Shown here: in pieces, positions 1-8,666 of the stretch
Layout: each line of letters starts with the position of its first letter
Position numbering within the stretch: position 1 is the first letter of the stretch
From: Bacteroidales bacterium
GTDB taxonomy: Bacteria; Bacteroidota; Bacteroidia; Bacteroidales; UBA932
Length of the DNA stretch: 64,000 nucleotides
NCBI GenBank assembly: GCA_029009115.1
Contig: JAQXJU010000064.1
Coordinates: 1-64,000 of the forward strand
Reading direction: 5' to 3'
The notes under the pieces: generated by a model
Database searches by the model: none
Seen by the model: the letters and a program-made list of their open reading frames with translations, nothing else
What the model was told of the DNA's origin: nothing
Program-made: the position numbers and the translations under genes

Positions 1-1140
1 AATCTTGTGGATGCATTTGTCCATCTCCCAGATGCCGCCGCTGATGAACAAATCAATCTTACGCATTCCCGGTCTATATGGAATCGTCTGCACGTATTCA
101 TAGATAAAGTCTGATTCGCTATTGCCGAGCAGCGTATCGAGATGAACCCCAGAACTCAGGAGAGGGCTCTTGACATACTGGCGGAACTTCTTGGCTCTCA
201 GACTTTTCCTTCTTTCGTTCATCCATTTGCCAAGATGGTCCGTGTAGTGCTCGAGAGCTTCAGGACCGCTGACACCGAAGGCACTCTGGAGTTGAGAATC
301 GCTCACGAAAGAACTGTCGTTTCGAAAAGCATAGACTTCGGGCAAATGGCGTTTCAAGAATATTTCGAGTTCCCTCTTGCGTATGAAAGCAGTGGTGTCA
401 TTGATGATTTTCGAAACAAAACGTTCGTATTGCTGATAGCCTCTCAACTGGGCCTTTCGATATGCCGGTCCGGTGATGACGGCACGATCGAGGGCAAGGC
501 TGTCCGAGTTGATTGCAAGAGTCGGGGTCAGGCGAATCTGCCAGGCATTGTCGAGCATTCCGGCAGGAATACGAATCTGGAAAGATAGAGTCACAAGACC
601 CTGTCGCTCAGCTACATTTGAGAAGCGGGCACTAACGGAGGCGGCATCAATGACATCAGTCGCAACCATTTCGCCATCAACATCCCGGACAGCCTTCATA
701 ATAAAGATTTCATTTCCCCCATCGTCTTGAAAACTAAGAGTATCCCTCTCAACGGAAAAGTTTGACCTTACTGATGCCGGCGGATGCTTATGGGTGGCAT
801 TGAGTTCCGGCAGCAGGGCGCCGGAGCGTAGAGTTGACAGTTTCTGCTGTGACGAGCAGGAGATGATGCAAAACGCAGAGAGCAAGGTCGCAAGGAAGGC
901 TAGGTTCAGGCCGTTCGGCTGGAGAGTTCGGGTAGGTTTTACTCGGCTGGGCAGAACTCTCGGCTGGAGGGCTCGGGCTGGGTTTACCCGGAACGAACTA
1001 TTCGGAGGAAGAGTTCGGGTAGGGTTTATCCGGCTGGGCAGAACTTTCGGCTGGAAGGCTATTTGCAAAGCGGGAATCAGGGGCGCAGACAGATGGCAGT
1101 GTTTTATCTTGCAACCCTGAGTCAAGAATATTCTATTCAT
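1..1140 (-). CDS. Partial CDS (3' end beyond window): conserved hypothetical lipoprotein
   Basis: Own minus-strand translation is open from ATG at 1140 to window edge (380 codons). Contains an SPII-like segment LAFLATLLSALCIISC|SS. Not in the ORF track because it has no stop in the window. Confidence 0.75.
   Translation of the reverse strand, partial: MNRIFLTQGCKIKHCHLSAPLIPALQIAFQPKVLPSRINPTRTLPPNSSFRVNPARALQPRVLPSRVKPTRTLQPNGLNLAFLATLLSAFCIISCSSQQKLSTLRSGALLPELNATHKHPPASVRSNFSVERDTLSFQDDGGNEIFIMKAVRDVDGEMVATDVIDAASVSARFSNVAERQGLVTLSFQIRIPAGMLDNAWQIRLTPTLAINSDSLALDRAVITGPAYRKAQLRGYQQYERFVSKIINDTTAFIRKRELEIFLKRHLPEVYAFRNDSSFVSDSQLQSAFGVSGPEALEHYTDHLGKWMNERRKSLRAKKFRQYVKSPLLSSGVHLDTLLGNSESDFIYEYVQTIPYRPGMRKIDLFISGGIWEMDKCIHKI
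916..1060 (-). repeat. About 3.3 copies of a 42-45 bp imperfect tandem repeat (CGGCTGGAGAGTTCGGGTAGGTTTTACTCGGCTGGGCAGAACTCT)
   Basis: Units at 916-960, 961-1002, 1003-1047 and partial 1048-1060. Lies in the extreme 5' part of the lipoprotein ORF. Confidence 0.8.
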
Positions 1141-1260
1141 CTTATGATGTAAGATTCAGATAAACAACTAATTACCCTAATAGTATTCGAGGCGAAGCAG
1201 TAGTATGTCGGTGAAGACAAGGGGGGGGCAGTGATAGATGGGCGGCGAATAGCGTGCCCT

Positions 1261-1475
1261 CGTGAAATTCACCTTCGGGGCGCACCCCCACCAGAAGGCC
1301 TTCAGAGGCCTATGGTCTGTGGAGGTGGAATGACTTTGTGTCCACCTCGGCGCCGCACCACCACTACAGGCACCTCAGAGGCACATTGCTTTTCAAGGTG
1401 AATTTCACCGAGAAGGGTGACCCCAGCCAGAAGCACCTCAGAGGCACATTGCCCTCAGAGGTGAATTTCACCGGG
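1261..1475 (+). repeat. Dispersed palindromic repeat element, copy A (63-bp period)
   Basis: GTGAAATTCACC at 1262-1273, GGTGAATTTCACC at 1397-1409 and 1460-1472. Hairpin GAGGTGGA(N11)TCCACCTC at 1322-1348. Colinear with the reverse complement of 45961-46245. Confidence 0.9.
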
Positions 1476-1510
1476 TGGGCGACTGGAGGTTCTGGATTAG
1501 CTATGAACAA

Positions 1511-2461
1511 TCAGAGTTTGGCAATCTCTTCGACAGAGAACCCAGTACACTTGGCGATCGTCAGGACATCAACTCCTGCGGCCTTCAGTGCGGCCACTGT
1601 CGCAAGGAGTTTAGCCTTTCCCTCAGCGATCCCTGCCTCGCGGCCCTCGGCGATCCCCTCCTCCCGGCCTTGGGCTACACCTTCCAAGAGCCCCTTCTTG
1701 TAGCTTTCTTCAGCAGCGTATTCGATCGAGTTGTAGTAACTGAAGTCCATATCGATAGAGTGTTTGTACTGTTCGTATTCTTCGGGACGCAAGTTACAGA
1801 TTTTTGCAATCTCAAACAAATGGTCAAACTCCTTCTCTGTGAAGACACCGGGCTGCTCCGAAAGCTGCTGGATATTCTTGAACAGATACATCCATTTGTC
1901 GTAAGGGGTCTCAATTTCGGATTCCGACTTGTTGAAGCGAGCAATCTCGAGGAAGATTATTTGAAGTTTGTCCATCAGCAGTTCCCCGGACTTGTCCTCT
2001 CGAAGGCTGTACGAGGAATGGTACCGTTCTTCGGGCCAGTCTTTGTTGTGCTCGAGCTGGAAGTTCAGCACTCCGATGAGTTTTACAGACTTCAGGCAAT
2101 AGTTCCAGCGCTGGGCTGCGAGACCCGATTCGGGCTGCTTTGCAAGTCGGCCCTGCTCCATAATGGGATACGACAGATAGTAGAGGGCTCTGTCGCTGAA
2201 GTATCGCTCCCGCCCGAGTTGCATCTCGACGATGTATTCCTCGCCCTTGTCCGTCCTGACGAACACATCGAACGTTACTCTTTTGTCGTCCTTGGAAGGG
2301 CCGAAGTGCTCGACATTCCTGAAGGTTACATCGCAGATGTCCTTGTCTTCGAGGATGTCTTTGAGGAATTTGATGAGGATGTCCTTATTGTCTTCACTGC
2401 CGAAGATGCGCTTGAACATAAAATCGGTCGTTATCCGACCGTAAACCGAATCAGTCGCCAT
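1511..2461 (-). CDS. Rpn family / PD-(D/E)XK nuclease family transposase-like protein (PDDEXK_2)
   Basis: N-term TTDFMFKRIFGSEDNKDILIKFLKDIL; VTFDVFVRTDKGEEYIVEMQL catalytic region; C-term GREEGIAEGREAGIAEGKAK repeats typical of the family. Confidence 0.88.
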   Translation of the reverse strand: MATDSVYGRITTDFMFKRIFGSEDNKDILIKFLKDILEDKDICDVTFRNVEHFGPSKDDKRVTFDVFVRTDKGEEYIVEMQLGRERYFSDRALYYLSYPIMEQGRLAKQPESGLAAQRWNYCLKSVKLIGVLNFQLEHNKDWPEERYHSSYSLREDKSGELLMDKLQIIFLEIARFNKSESEIETPYDKWMYLFKNIQQLSEQPGVFTEKEFDHLFEIAKICNLRPEEYEQYKHSIDMDFSYYNSIEYAAEESYKKGLLEGVAQGREEGIAEGREAGIAEGKAKLLATVAALKAAGVDVLTIAKCTGFSVEEIAKL

Positions 2462-2693
2462 AAATCAAAAATGTTTATGACGACAAAAGTATAATCAAAA
2501 CTCCCGAATAACGAAGGATTGCTGTGGTCTAATGAAGATTTACTTGTTTCTTTAAAATCAGGGGCGAATGGCAGATTCTAGGGGTAAACCCTGTCCTGCT
2601 AAAAAAGATGAATCTTTGCAAGATTGATACATTTTGTCAGCGGTTATCCTTCTTCAAGTTCGGGCTTTGGGCGGGGCTAATTGCGCGGGGATG

Positions 2694-3815
2694 TCAATGC
2701 AGAGAGAGTAGCCAGGATGAGATGAAGTCTATCCTCTTCTCAAGAAGGGGGCAGGCAAGGGCGGAGGGACGGTCTTCGGGCTTGTTGGTCAGCATAGTGA
2801 TTCCGGATGTGAAAACAACACATCTGAGCCCGTGCTCAAGAAAAATCCTGTGGTCGCCGGTTCTGTTGTAAAAGAGTCTGGTAAAGTCGCGGCTCCCGTA
2901 ATAATCGTAGGTCAGATGCAGGCCGAAAGCCTTGTTGGCACTTTCGAGAGAGCGGGAATAGTAGGCTCCGCCAAGTGCAATGAGGTATTCTTTGTTGTAT
3001 TTGACAACAGGAGACAATGAACTGCCTATAATGTCAAGGTTCACAACGAGGGATATCTGCGATGCACGAACGGGGAAACCAGTCATAGGGTCGGTAAGTT
3101 TGCCACTGGAAACTGCATCCCACAGAGCCTGGGATCCGCTACAGTTGTGTCTGTGTCCGTCCAGGGCAACGAAGACCACATTCCTGGGGCGGACAGGGGC
3201 GGCGGCAAGCCGCCCGGCGATGCCCAGCATCGCCGCAACGCCCGAGGCGTTGCTGTCCGCCCCCGGATACATACTTCCATTTATGGTCCCCATCCCGTCG
3301 AGCGATGCCATCACGACAATATAGTTTCTGGAACCTGTCTTTTCCGAAGCAGGCAGGAATGCAGCGAGATTATGCCCTATTACCCCGTCAGAAAGCGGAA
3401 AAGAAAGCGCCTCGGGGGCACTCAAGCCATCAATGGCCGACATCCTCCTGCAAACATAGCCAAAAGCCTCACCATAACCCTTTGTACCAGACCTCCGGCC
3501 TTCACATATGACGCTCGCAAGAAACTCAACGTCAGAGCCGCACTGATGCTTTTCAAGACCGCTGATTTCCTTGGGCAGAGACGCCTGCACATCAGGAAAC
3601 GACACCCTGACCAGGGCCGGCGGAGACTGCAAACGGCCATCAGTGCCTTCAACCGTGGAGGCGAGAGACTTCAAACGACCATCAGTGCCTTCGACCGTGG
3701 AGGCGGCGGGAGCCTGCAAACGGCCATAAACTATGCCCGCAGAAAGCAGTGTCCCGTTAAGAATCAGACACAGCGACAAAAGAAGAAAATTGCTCAAGTA
3801 TTTCAATTCGGGCAC
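2694..3815 (-). CDS. M28 family zinc-dependent exopeptidase, secreted
   Basis: Hydrophobic N-terminal signal; SLDGMG...GADSNASGVAAMLGIAGRL resembles the M28 metal-binding core. Probable GTG start. Confidence 0.72.
   Translation of the reverse strand: MPELKYLSNFLLLSLCLILNGTLLSAGIVYGRLQAPAASTVEGTDGRLKSLASTVEGTDGRLQSPPALVRVSFPDVQASLPKEISGLEKHQCGSDVEFLASVICEGRRSGTKGYGEAFGYVCRRMSAIDGLSAPEALSFPLSDGVIGHNLAAFLPASEKTGSRNYIVVMASLDGMGTINGSMYPGADSNASGVAAMLGIAGRLAAAPVRPRNVVFVALDGHRHNCSGSQALWDAVSSGKLTDPMTGFPVRASQISLVVNLDIIGSSLSPVVKYNKEYLIALGGAYYSRSLESANKAFGLHLTYDYYGSRDFTRLFYNRTGDHRIFLEHGLRCVVFTSGITMLTNKPEDRPSALACPLLEKRIDFISSWLLSLH
3630..3730 (-). repeat. Intragenic 42-45 bp tandem repeat encoding ASTVEGTDGRL
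   Basis: CAAACGRCCATCAGTGCCTTCRACCGTGGAGGCG at 3630-3663 and 3672-3705, plus partial CAAACGGCCAT at 3717. Confidence 0.85.
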
Positions 3816-3824
3816 AATTAATGT

Positions 3825-3832
3825 TATCTTTG
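3825..3832 (+). promoter_or_regulatory. Bacteroidota -7 box (TATCTTTG)
   Basis: TAnnTTTG match 57 bp upstream of the TPR gene ATG (3889). Confidence 0.6.
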
Positions 3833-3888
3833 CAAGACGCGAAAGGCAAAATTACTACTTTTTTCAACACTTTCCCACATTCAGGGAG

Positions 3889-5937
3889 ATGAACCGGAAA
3901 CTGTTATCGATATCAGCACTGCTGTTTGCCACAGCAATCACAAGCCTTGCCCAGTGGGACAGGGATGTATTTATGATGCGTGGCCGCCAGGCTCTCTTCG
4001 ACGGCAAGTATTCCCAGGCCATCGAAAACTTCAATGTCCTTTCGAGACTCGATTCAAGCGACCACCGCACCTTCTACTTCAGAGGCATAGCCAAATATGA
4101 CCTCGGCGATATCCGCGGAGCCCAGAGGGATTTCAGCACCTCGGTTCGCCTCAACCCCCTCTTTACCGAAGGGTACAGGGTCAGGGCCCTGAGTTACATT
4201 CGCACGGGCGACTACAAGCAGGCCCTCGGCGACCTCCAGAGGGCAATCAGCCTCCGTCCAGGTATGAACAGCCTGTTCTTCACCCGGGGCCTCACATTCT
4301 ACTTTGCAAAACGCCACGACGAAGCAATTGCAGACTTCGACTACTTTCTCATGAGGGAACCCCAGGAAGCCTCGGCATATGTTTACAGGGCCGACTGCAA
4401 ACTTGCCCTGGGTGACACCCTGGCCGCCTTCTCAGACTATAACAAGGCCATAGAGACCGACCGTTTCTACCCCGAGGGCTATGTTCACAGAGGGGCCCTG
4501 TACAGCAGCACCGGCGAAAACGAGAAGGCACTCGAGGATATCAACAAGGCCATAAGTCTCGACCCGGCAAGCACCTACTATTATTTCCAGCGAGGACTCA
4601 TCAATGCCGGACTGCACAGGTTCAAGGACGCCATAAGCGACCTCGGAGAGGTTCTCGAATCGGACCCCGGCAATGCCCTTACCCTATACAACCGCAGTCT
4701 GATGTATGCCCAGGTTCAGGAATTCGACAAGGCCCTGCAGGATATGGACAGGGTAATCAACGTCAATCCCCGCAACGTTCTGGCTTATTTCAACAGGGCG
4801 GGCTTCTTCCTTGAGATGGGGCGCTGGGAAGACGCCATCGACGACTACGACTCGGCCATTGAACTGTACCCCGACTTTGCCAAGGCGTATATGAACCGCT
4901 CCTATGCCAAGAGCAGGCTGGGGCGCAAGAAAGAGTCAAAGAAAGACTACGAGACCGCCCGCCAGAAAGTCAGGGAATATGAGGAGAAGAATGCTGCGGT
5001 TGCCGGAACCTATGCCGACACCACCCGCACGTACAGTTCATTCATAGCCTTCGACGCAGACTTCGCTCGCAAGGATTTCAACAACGAACTCCTCCAGCAC
5101 AGAGACGTGGACATAAGACTCAAGCCTCTGTTCCGCTTCCAGATTTCCGGCGAGGAGCTCTCTCAGGAGAGCAACATACTCGCACAGGGCTATGACAATC
5201 CTCTGATAAACCGATTTGTGAGGGCCGTTCCACTGAGCATTACCCTCACGGACAAGGAAGCCACAGACAGCCCCAGGCTCGAAGGCAGCCTCGATTTTCT
5301 GCTCTCGGGCGACAGCAGTTCCGGAGCTGGAACGGCTTCTCCTGTCAGCCCTGCCCACGCAGCCTTCCTGCACGGAATCTACGAGGTACAGAACAAGCAG
5401 TACAGCCAGGCCCTGCAATGGTTCAACAAAGCGGTATCCCTCTCAGAGAGCAGTCCCGGGAAAGACCCCTACGAAGCGCTGTACAGGGCATTCTACCTGA
5501 TGAACAGGTCTGTTCTGCGTTCTGAGATGACCGACATCATTGCCTCTATCGAGAGCAGTGCCGGAACCCTTGTGCTCGACGAGAGCGGCACTGCAAGGAC
5601 CCAGGCCTCGCAGAACCGCACACGGGTGTTCGACCGTTCCGAGGCTATCTCCGACATGGAGCAGGCGGCTGCAATTCTACCCGATATCCCGCACATATGG
5701 TTCAACCTCGGCAACCTCTACTGCCTGTCGTCGCAGATGGTCAATGCCCTCAGGAACTACGACAAGGCCATAAGCCTGTATCCGGCAATGGCCGAAGCAT
5801 ATTTCAACAGAGGACTTGTGCTCGTGTATCTCAAAGACCAGGAGAAGGGCTGCATTGACCTTTCGAAAGCAGGTGAACTCGGAATCGAAGACGCATACAG
5901 CGTCATAGACAGATATTGCAGGAAGGACAAGCTATGA
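3889..5937 (+). CDS. Tetratricopeptide repeat protein, secreted
   Basis: Multiple TPR motifs (e.g. AYFNRAGFFLEMGRWEDAIDDYDSAIELYPDFAKAY). Signal peptide MNRKLLSISALLFATAITSLAQ supports start at 3889 rather than 3733. Confidence 0.88.
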   Translation: MNRKLLSISALLFATAITSLAQWDRDVFMMRGRQALFDGKYSQAIENFNVLSRLDSSDHRTFYFRGIAKYDLGDIRGAQRDFSTSVRLNPLFTEGYRVRALSYIRTGDYKQALGDLQRAISLRPGMNSLFFTRGLTFYFAKRHDEAIADFDYFLMREPQEASAYVYRADCKLALGDTLAAFSDYNKAIETDRFYPEGYVHRGALYSSTGENEKALEDINKAISLDPASTYYYFQRGLINAGLHRFKDAISDLGEVLESDPGNALTLYNRSLMYAQVQEFDKALQDMDRVINVNPRNVLAYFNRAGFFLEMGRWEDAIDDYDSAIELYPDFAKAYMNRSYAKSRLGRKKESKKDYETARQKVREYEEKNAAVAGTYADTTRTYSSFIAFDADFARKDFNNELLQHRDVDIRLKPLFRFQISGEELSQESNILAQGYDNPLINRFVRAVPLSITLTDKEATDSPRLEGSLDFLLSGDSSSGAGTASPVSPAHAAFLHGIYEVQNKQYSQALQWFNKAVSLSESSPGKDPYEALYRAFYLMNRSVLRSEMTDIIASIESSAGTLVLDESGTARTQASQNRTRVFDRSEAISDMEQAAAILPDIPHIWFNLGNLYCLSSQMVNALRNYDKAISLYPAMAEAYFNRGLVLVYLKDQEKGCIDLSKAGELGIEDAYSVIDRYCRKDKL

Positions 5938-6752
5938 GCATAGTTTTCAAATCGCTTTCATCGGGCAGCTGCGGAAACTGCTACTTTCTTGCAAGCACGG
6001 ATTCCCAAGGCCGCGTCCAGGCTGGAGTGGCAATCGACACGGGAGTCAGCGTCAGACGCCTCAAGGAGGAACTTCGCAGGCACGGCTATTCCCCCGACGA
6101 CATCCACGCAGTTCTTCTGACCCACGACCATATGGACCACATCAGGTCTCTGGGCTCCTGGTGCAAGCGCCTCAGCAAGCCGGTATGGACGAGCGGGGTG
6201 CTGCATTCCTGCCTTGCGGGCCGGACCATATCGGGCGAGGATTTCATAGCCTGCTCAAGGGTCCTGGGCGAGGGCGACTGGAACGAGGTGGTCCCCGGAC
6301 ACGTGAAGGTCAGATATTTCGTAGTGCCCCATGACGCCACCCAGACCGTCGGCTATGCAATAGTCATTGACTCGTACCGCTTTGTGATAATGACAGACAT
6401 AGGGTCAATGACCCCCGAGGCCCTATCCTGGGCATCGCACGCCCAGACTGTAGTGATAGAGTCGAACTACGACTACCAGATGCTCATCAACGGCAGTTAT
6501 ACCTACGAACTCAAGATGAGAATTCTCAAGGGCCACGGACACCTTCGCAACGAAGAATGTGCCGAGGCCATAAGGCACTTCTATCACGAGGGTCTGCGCA
6601 ACATTTTCCTCTGTCACCTGAGTGAGAACAACAACACCCCCGAAAAAGCCTTTGCCAGTTCAGAGCAGGTACTGCGCGATATGGGAGTCACAGGCAAGGT
6701 GGCATTGAGGACTCTCCCCCGCCAGAGCGCTTCGCCCCTCTTCATTCTGTAA
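5934..6752 (+). CDS. MBL-fold metallo-hydrolase (YycJ/WalJ-like)
   Basis: SLSSGSCGNCYFL and LLTHDHMDHIRSL metal-binding motif; ATG overlaps the preceding stop. Confidence 0.88.
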   Translation: MSIVFKSLSSGSCGNCYFLASTDSQGRVQAGVAIDTGVSVRRLKEELRRHGYSPDDIHAVLLTHDHMDHIRSLGSWCKRLSKPVWTSGVLHSCLAGRTISGEDFIACSRVLGEGDWNEVVPGHVKVRYFVVPHDATQTVGYAIVIDSYRFVIMTDIGSMTPEALSWASHAQTVVIESNYDYQMLINGSYTYELKMRILKGHGHLRNEECAEAIRHFYHEGLRNIFLCHLSENNNTPEKAFASSEQVLRDMGVTGKVALRTLPRQSASPLFIL

Positions 6753-6768
6753 TATGACAAAATTTTAG

Positions 6769-6776
6769 TATCTTTG
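6769..6776 (+). promoter_or_regulatory. Bacteroidota -7 box (TATCTTTG)
   Basis: TAnnTTTG match in the gap before the ABC transporter gene. Confidence 0.6.
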
Positions 6777-6826
6777 CAAGTTGCACGATGCCCTCTTGCA
6801 GAGGAGCATCCCGGAAACTTTTTTGA

Positions 6827-8662
6827 ATGAAACATTTCTGGAAGGTACTGAAGCGCTTTGCTTCACCTTACACCAAGTACTTGGGAGGTTCGCTTCTGCT
6901 GAACGTCCTGAGCGCGGTATTCAATATCTTCTCCTTCACGCTTATCATTCCCATACTCCAGATACTGTTCAATGTCAACGAAATGAGCTATGAGTTCATT
7001 GCCTGGGATACCGAAGGGATAAGCCTCAAGGATATTGCACTGAACAATCTCTACTGGTATGTTACTGAAGGAATGACCCAGTGGGGCCCCCAGAGGGTAC
7101 TCCTTGTTCTGTGCCTCTTCCTGTCGGTGATGACGGCCATCAAGACAGCCTGCTATTTCGGTTCCAATGCCGTTCTCGTGCCTATGAGAACTGGCATTGT
7201 CAAGGATATGAGGATGATGATATACGACAAGATTCTCGCCCTTCCCTTAGGTTTCTTCTCTCAGGAGAGAAAGGGAGACATCATTGCCAGGATGTCAGGA
7301 GATGTGGCCGAGGTCGAGTATTCCATCACCAACGTCCTTGAAATGATTATCAAGAATCCTGTTCTGATTCTCTTCTATCTGGGGACTCTGATGATGATTT
7401 CTTGGCAGCTGACTTTGTTCGTGCTGGTCTTCGCCCCCGTGATGCTCTATCTTATGGGAGTGATAGGGCGCAAGCTCAAGGCGCGCTCACTCGAGGCCCA
7501 GAGCCTTTGGAGCGACGTGATGGCCCAGGTCGAGGAGACCCTCGGTGGCCTGAGGATAATCAAGGCCTTCCTTGCTGAAGGAAAGATGTCGGCACGCTTC
7601 GGCAAGGTAACTGCCGCAATGCGTTCCAAGATAACCAGGGTATCTGTACGTCAGGCTCTGGCCCATCCCGTGAGCGAATTCCTCGGGACCGTGATGATAG
7701 CTATAGTTCTCTGGTTCGGAGGGATGCTCATTCTCGGAGACAGGGCCGGAATCGATGCTCCTACCTTCATCTTCTATCTGGTGATACTCTACAGCGTCAT
7801 CCAACCCATAAAGGAACTTGCCAAAGCAGCATACTGCATTCCCAAGGGGCTTGCATCGATGGAGAGAATAGACGTCATCCTTCAGGCACATAACGACATT
7901 GTCGAAAAGGCCGTCCCTTCAAGGCTTGAATCTTTCAACGACAAGATTGTCTTCGACCACGTCAGTTTCAGCTACGGAGACGGCAAGACTGTTCTCAAGG
8001 ACATCTCATTTGAGATACCCAAGGGCAAGACCATAGCCATCGTAGGCGCCTCAGGTTCAGGGAAATCCACGCTTGTGGACCTCATTCCCCGCTTCTACGA
8101 TGTCAGCTCCGGCTCAATCACCATTGATGGGGAGGATATCAGGAATCTGAAAATCAGCGACCTCCGCTCGATTATGGGCAATGTCAACCAAGACCCCATC
8201 CTCTTCAACGACACCATTTTCAACAACATAGCCTTCGGAGTGGAGAATGCTGACCGCGAGTCTGTAATAGAGGCTGCAAAAATTGCCAACGCCCACGACT
8301 TCATTATGGAGAAGGAAGAAGGCTACGACACCAACATCGGAGACAGGGGAATCAAGCTCTCCGGCGGACAGAGGCAGAGGATTTCTATCGCCAGGGCAAT
8401 ACTCAAGAACCCTCCCATACTCATTCTCGACGAGGCTACGGCCTCGCTCGACACCGAGTCGGAGAGGATAGTACAGGATGCCCTCGACTACCTGATGAGT
8501 AACCGGACTACAATCGCAATCGCCCACAGGCTTTCGACCATCAAGGGAGCAGACGAGATAATTGTGCTCGATGAGGGCAGAATAGTCGAGAGAGGCACCC
8601 ACGATTCCCTCATAGAGCTGGGCGGTTTCTACAAGAAGCTGTACGATATGCAGTCGTTATAA
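6827..8662 (+). CDS. ABC transporter ATP-binding/permease protein (MsbA-like exporter)
   Basis: N-terminal TM domain; Walker A GASGSGKST; signature LSGGQRQRISIARA; Walker B ILILDEATASLD. Confidence 0.93.
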   Translation: MKHFWKVLKRFASPYTKYLGGSLLLNVLSAVFNIFSFTLIIPILQILFNVNEMSYEFIAWDTEGISLKDIALNNLYWYVTEGMTQWGPQRVLLVLCLFLSVMTAIKTACYFGSNAVLVPMRTGIVKDMRMMIYDKILALPLGFFSQERKGDIIARMSGDVAEVEYSITNVLEMIIKNPVLILFYLGTLMMISWQLTLFVLVFAPVMLYLMGVIGRKLKARSLEAQSLWSDVMAQVEETLGGLRIIKAFLAEGKMSARFGKVTAAMRSKITRVSVRQALAHPVSEFLGTVMIAIVLWFGGMLILGDRAGIDAPTFIFYLVILYSVIQPIKELAKAAYCIPKGLASMERIDVILQAHNDIVEKAVPSRLESFNDKIVFDHVSFSYGDGKTVLKDISFEIPKGKTIAIVGASGSGKSTLVDLIPRFYDVSSGSITIDGEDIRNLKISDLRSIMGNVNQDPILFNDTIFNNIAFGVENADRESVIEAAKIANAHDFIMEKEEGYDTNIGDRGIKLSGGQRQRISIARAILKNPPILILDEATASLDTESERIVQDALDYLMSNRTTIAIAHRLSTIKGADEIIVLDEGRIVERGTHDSLIELGGFYKKLYDMQSL

Positions 8663-8666
8663 AGCT

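Noticed and set aside
1261-1475. CRISPR array interpretation of the 63-bp periodic repeat
   Set aside because: Only 2-4 units, similarity runs through the whole unit rather than alternating constant repeats and unique spacers, and no cas genes are present.
1475-2494. 339-aa plus-strand ORF
   Set aside because: Antisense to the Rpn/PDDEXK_2 gene, which carries the recognisable family sequence.
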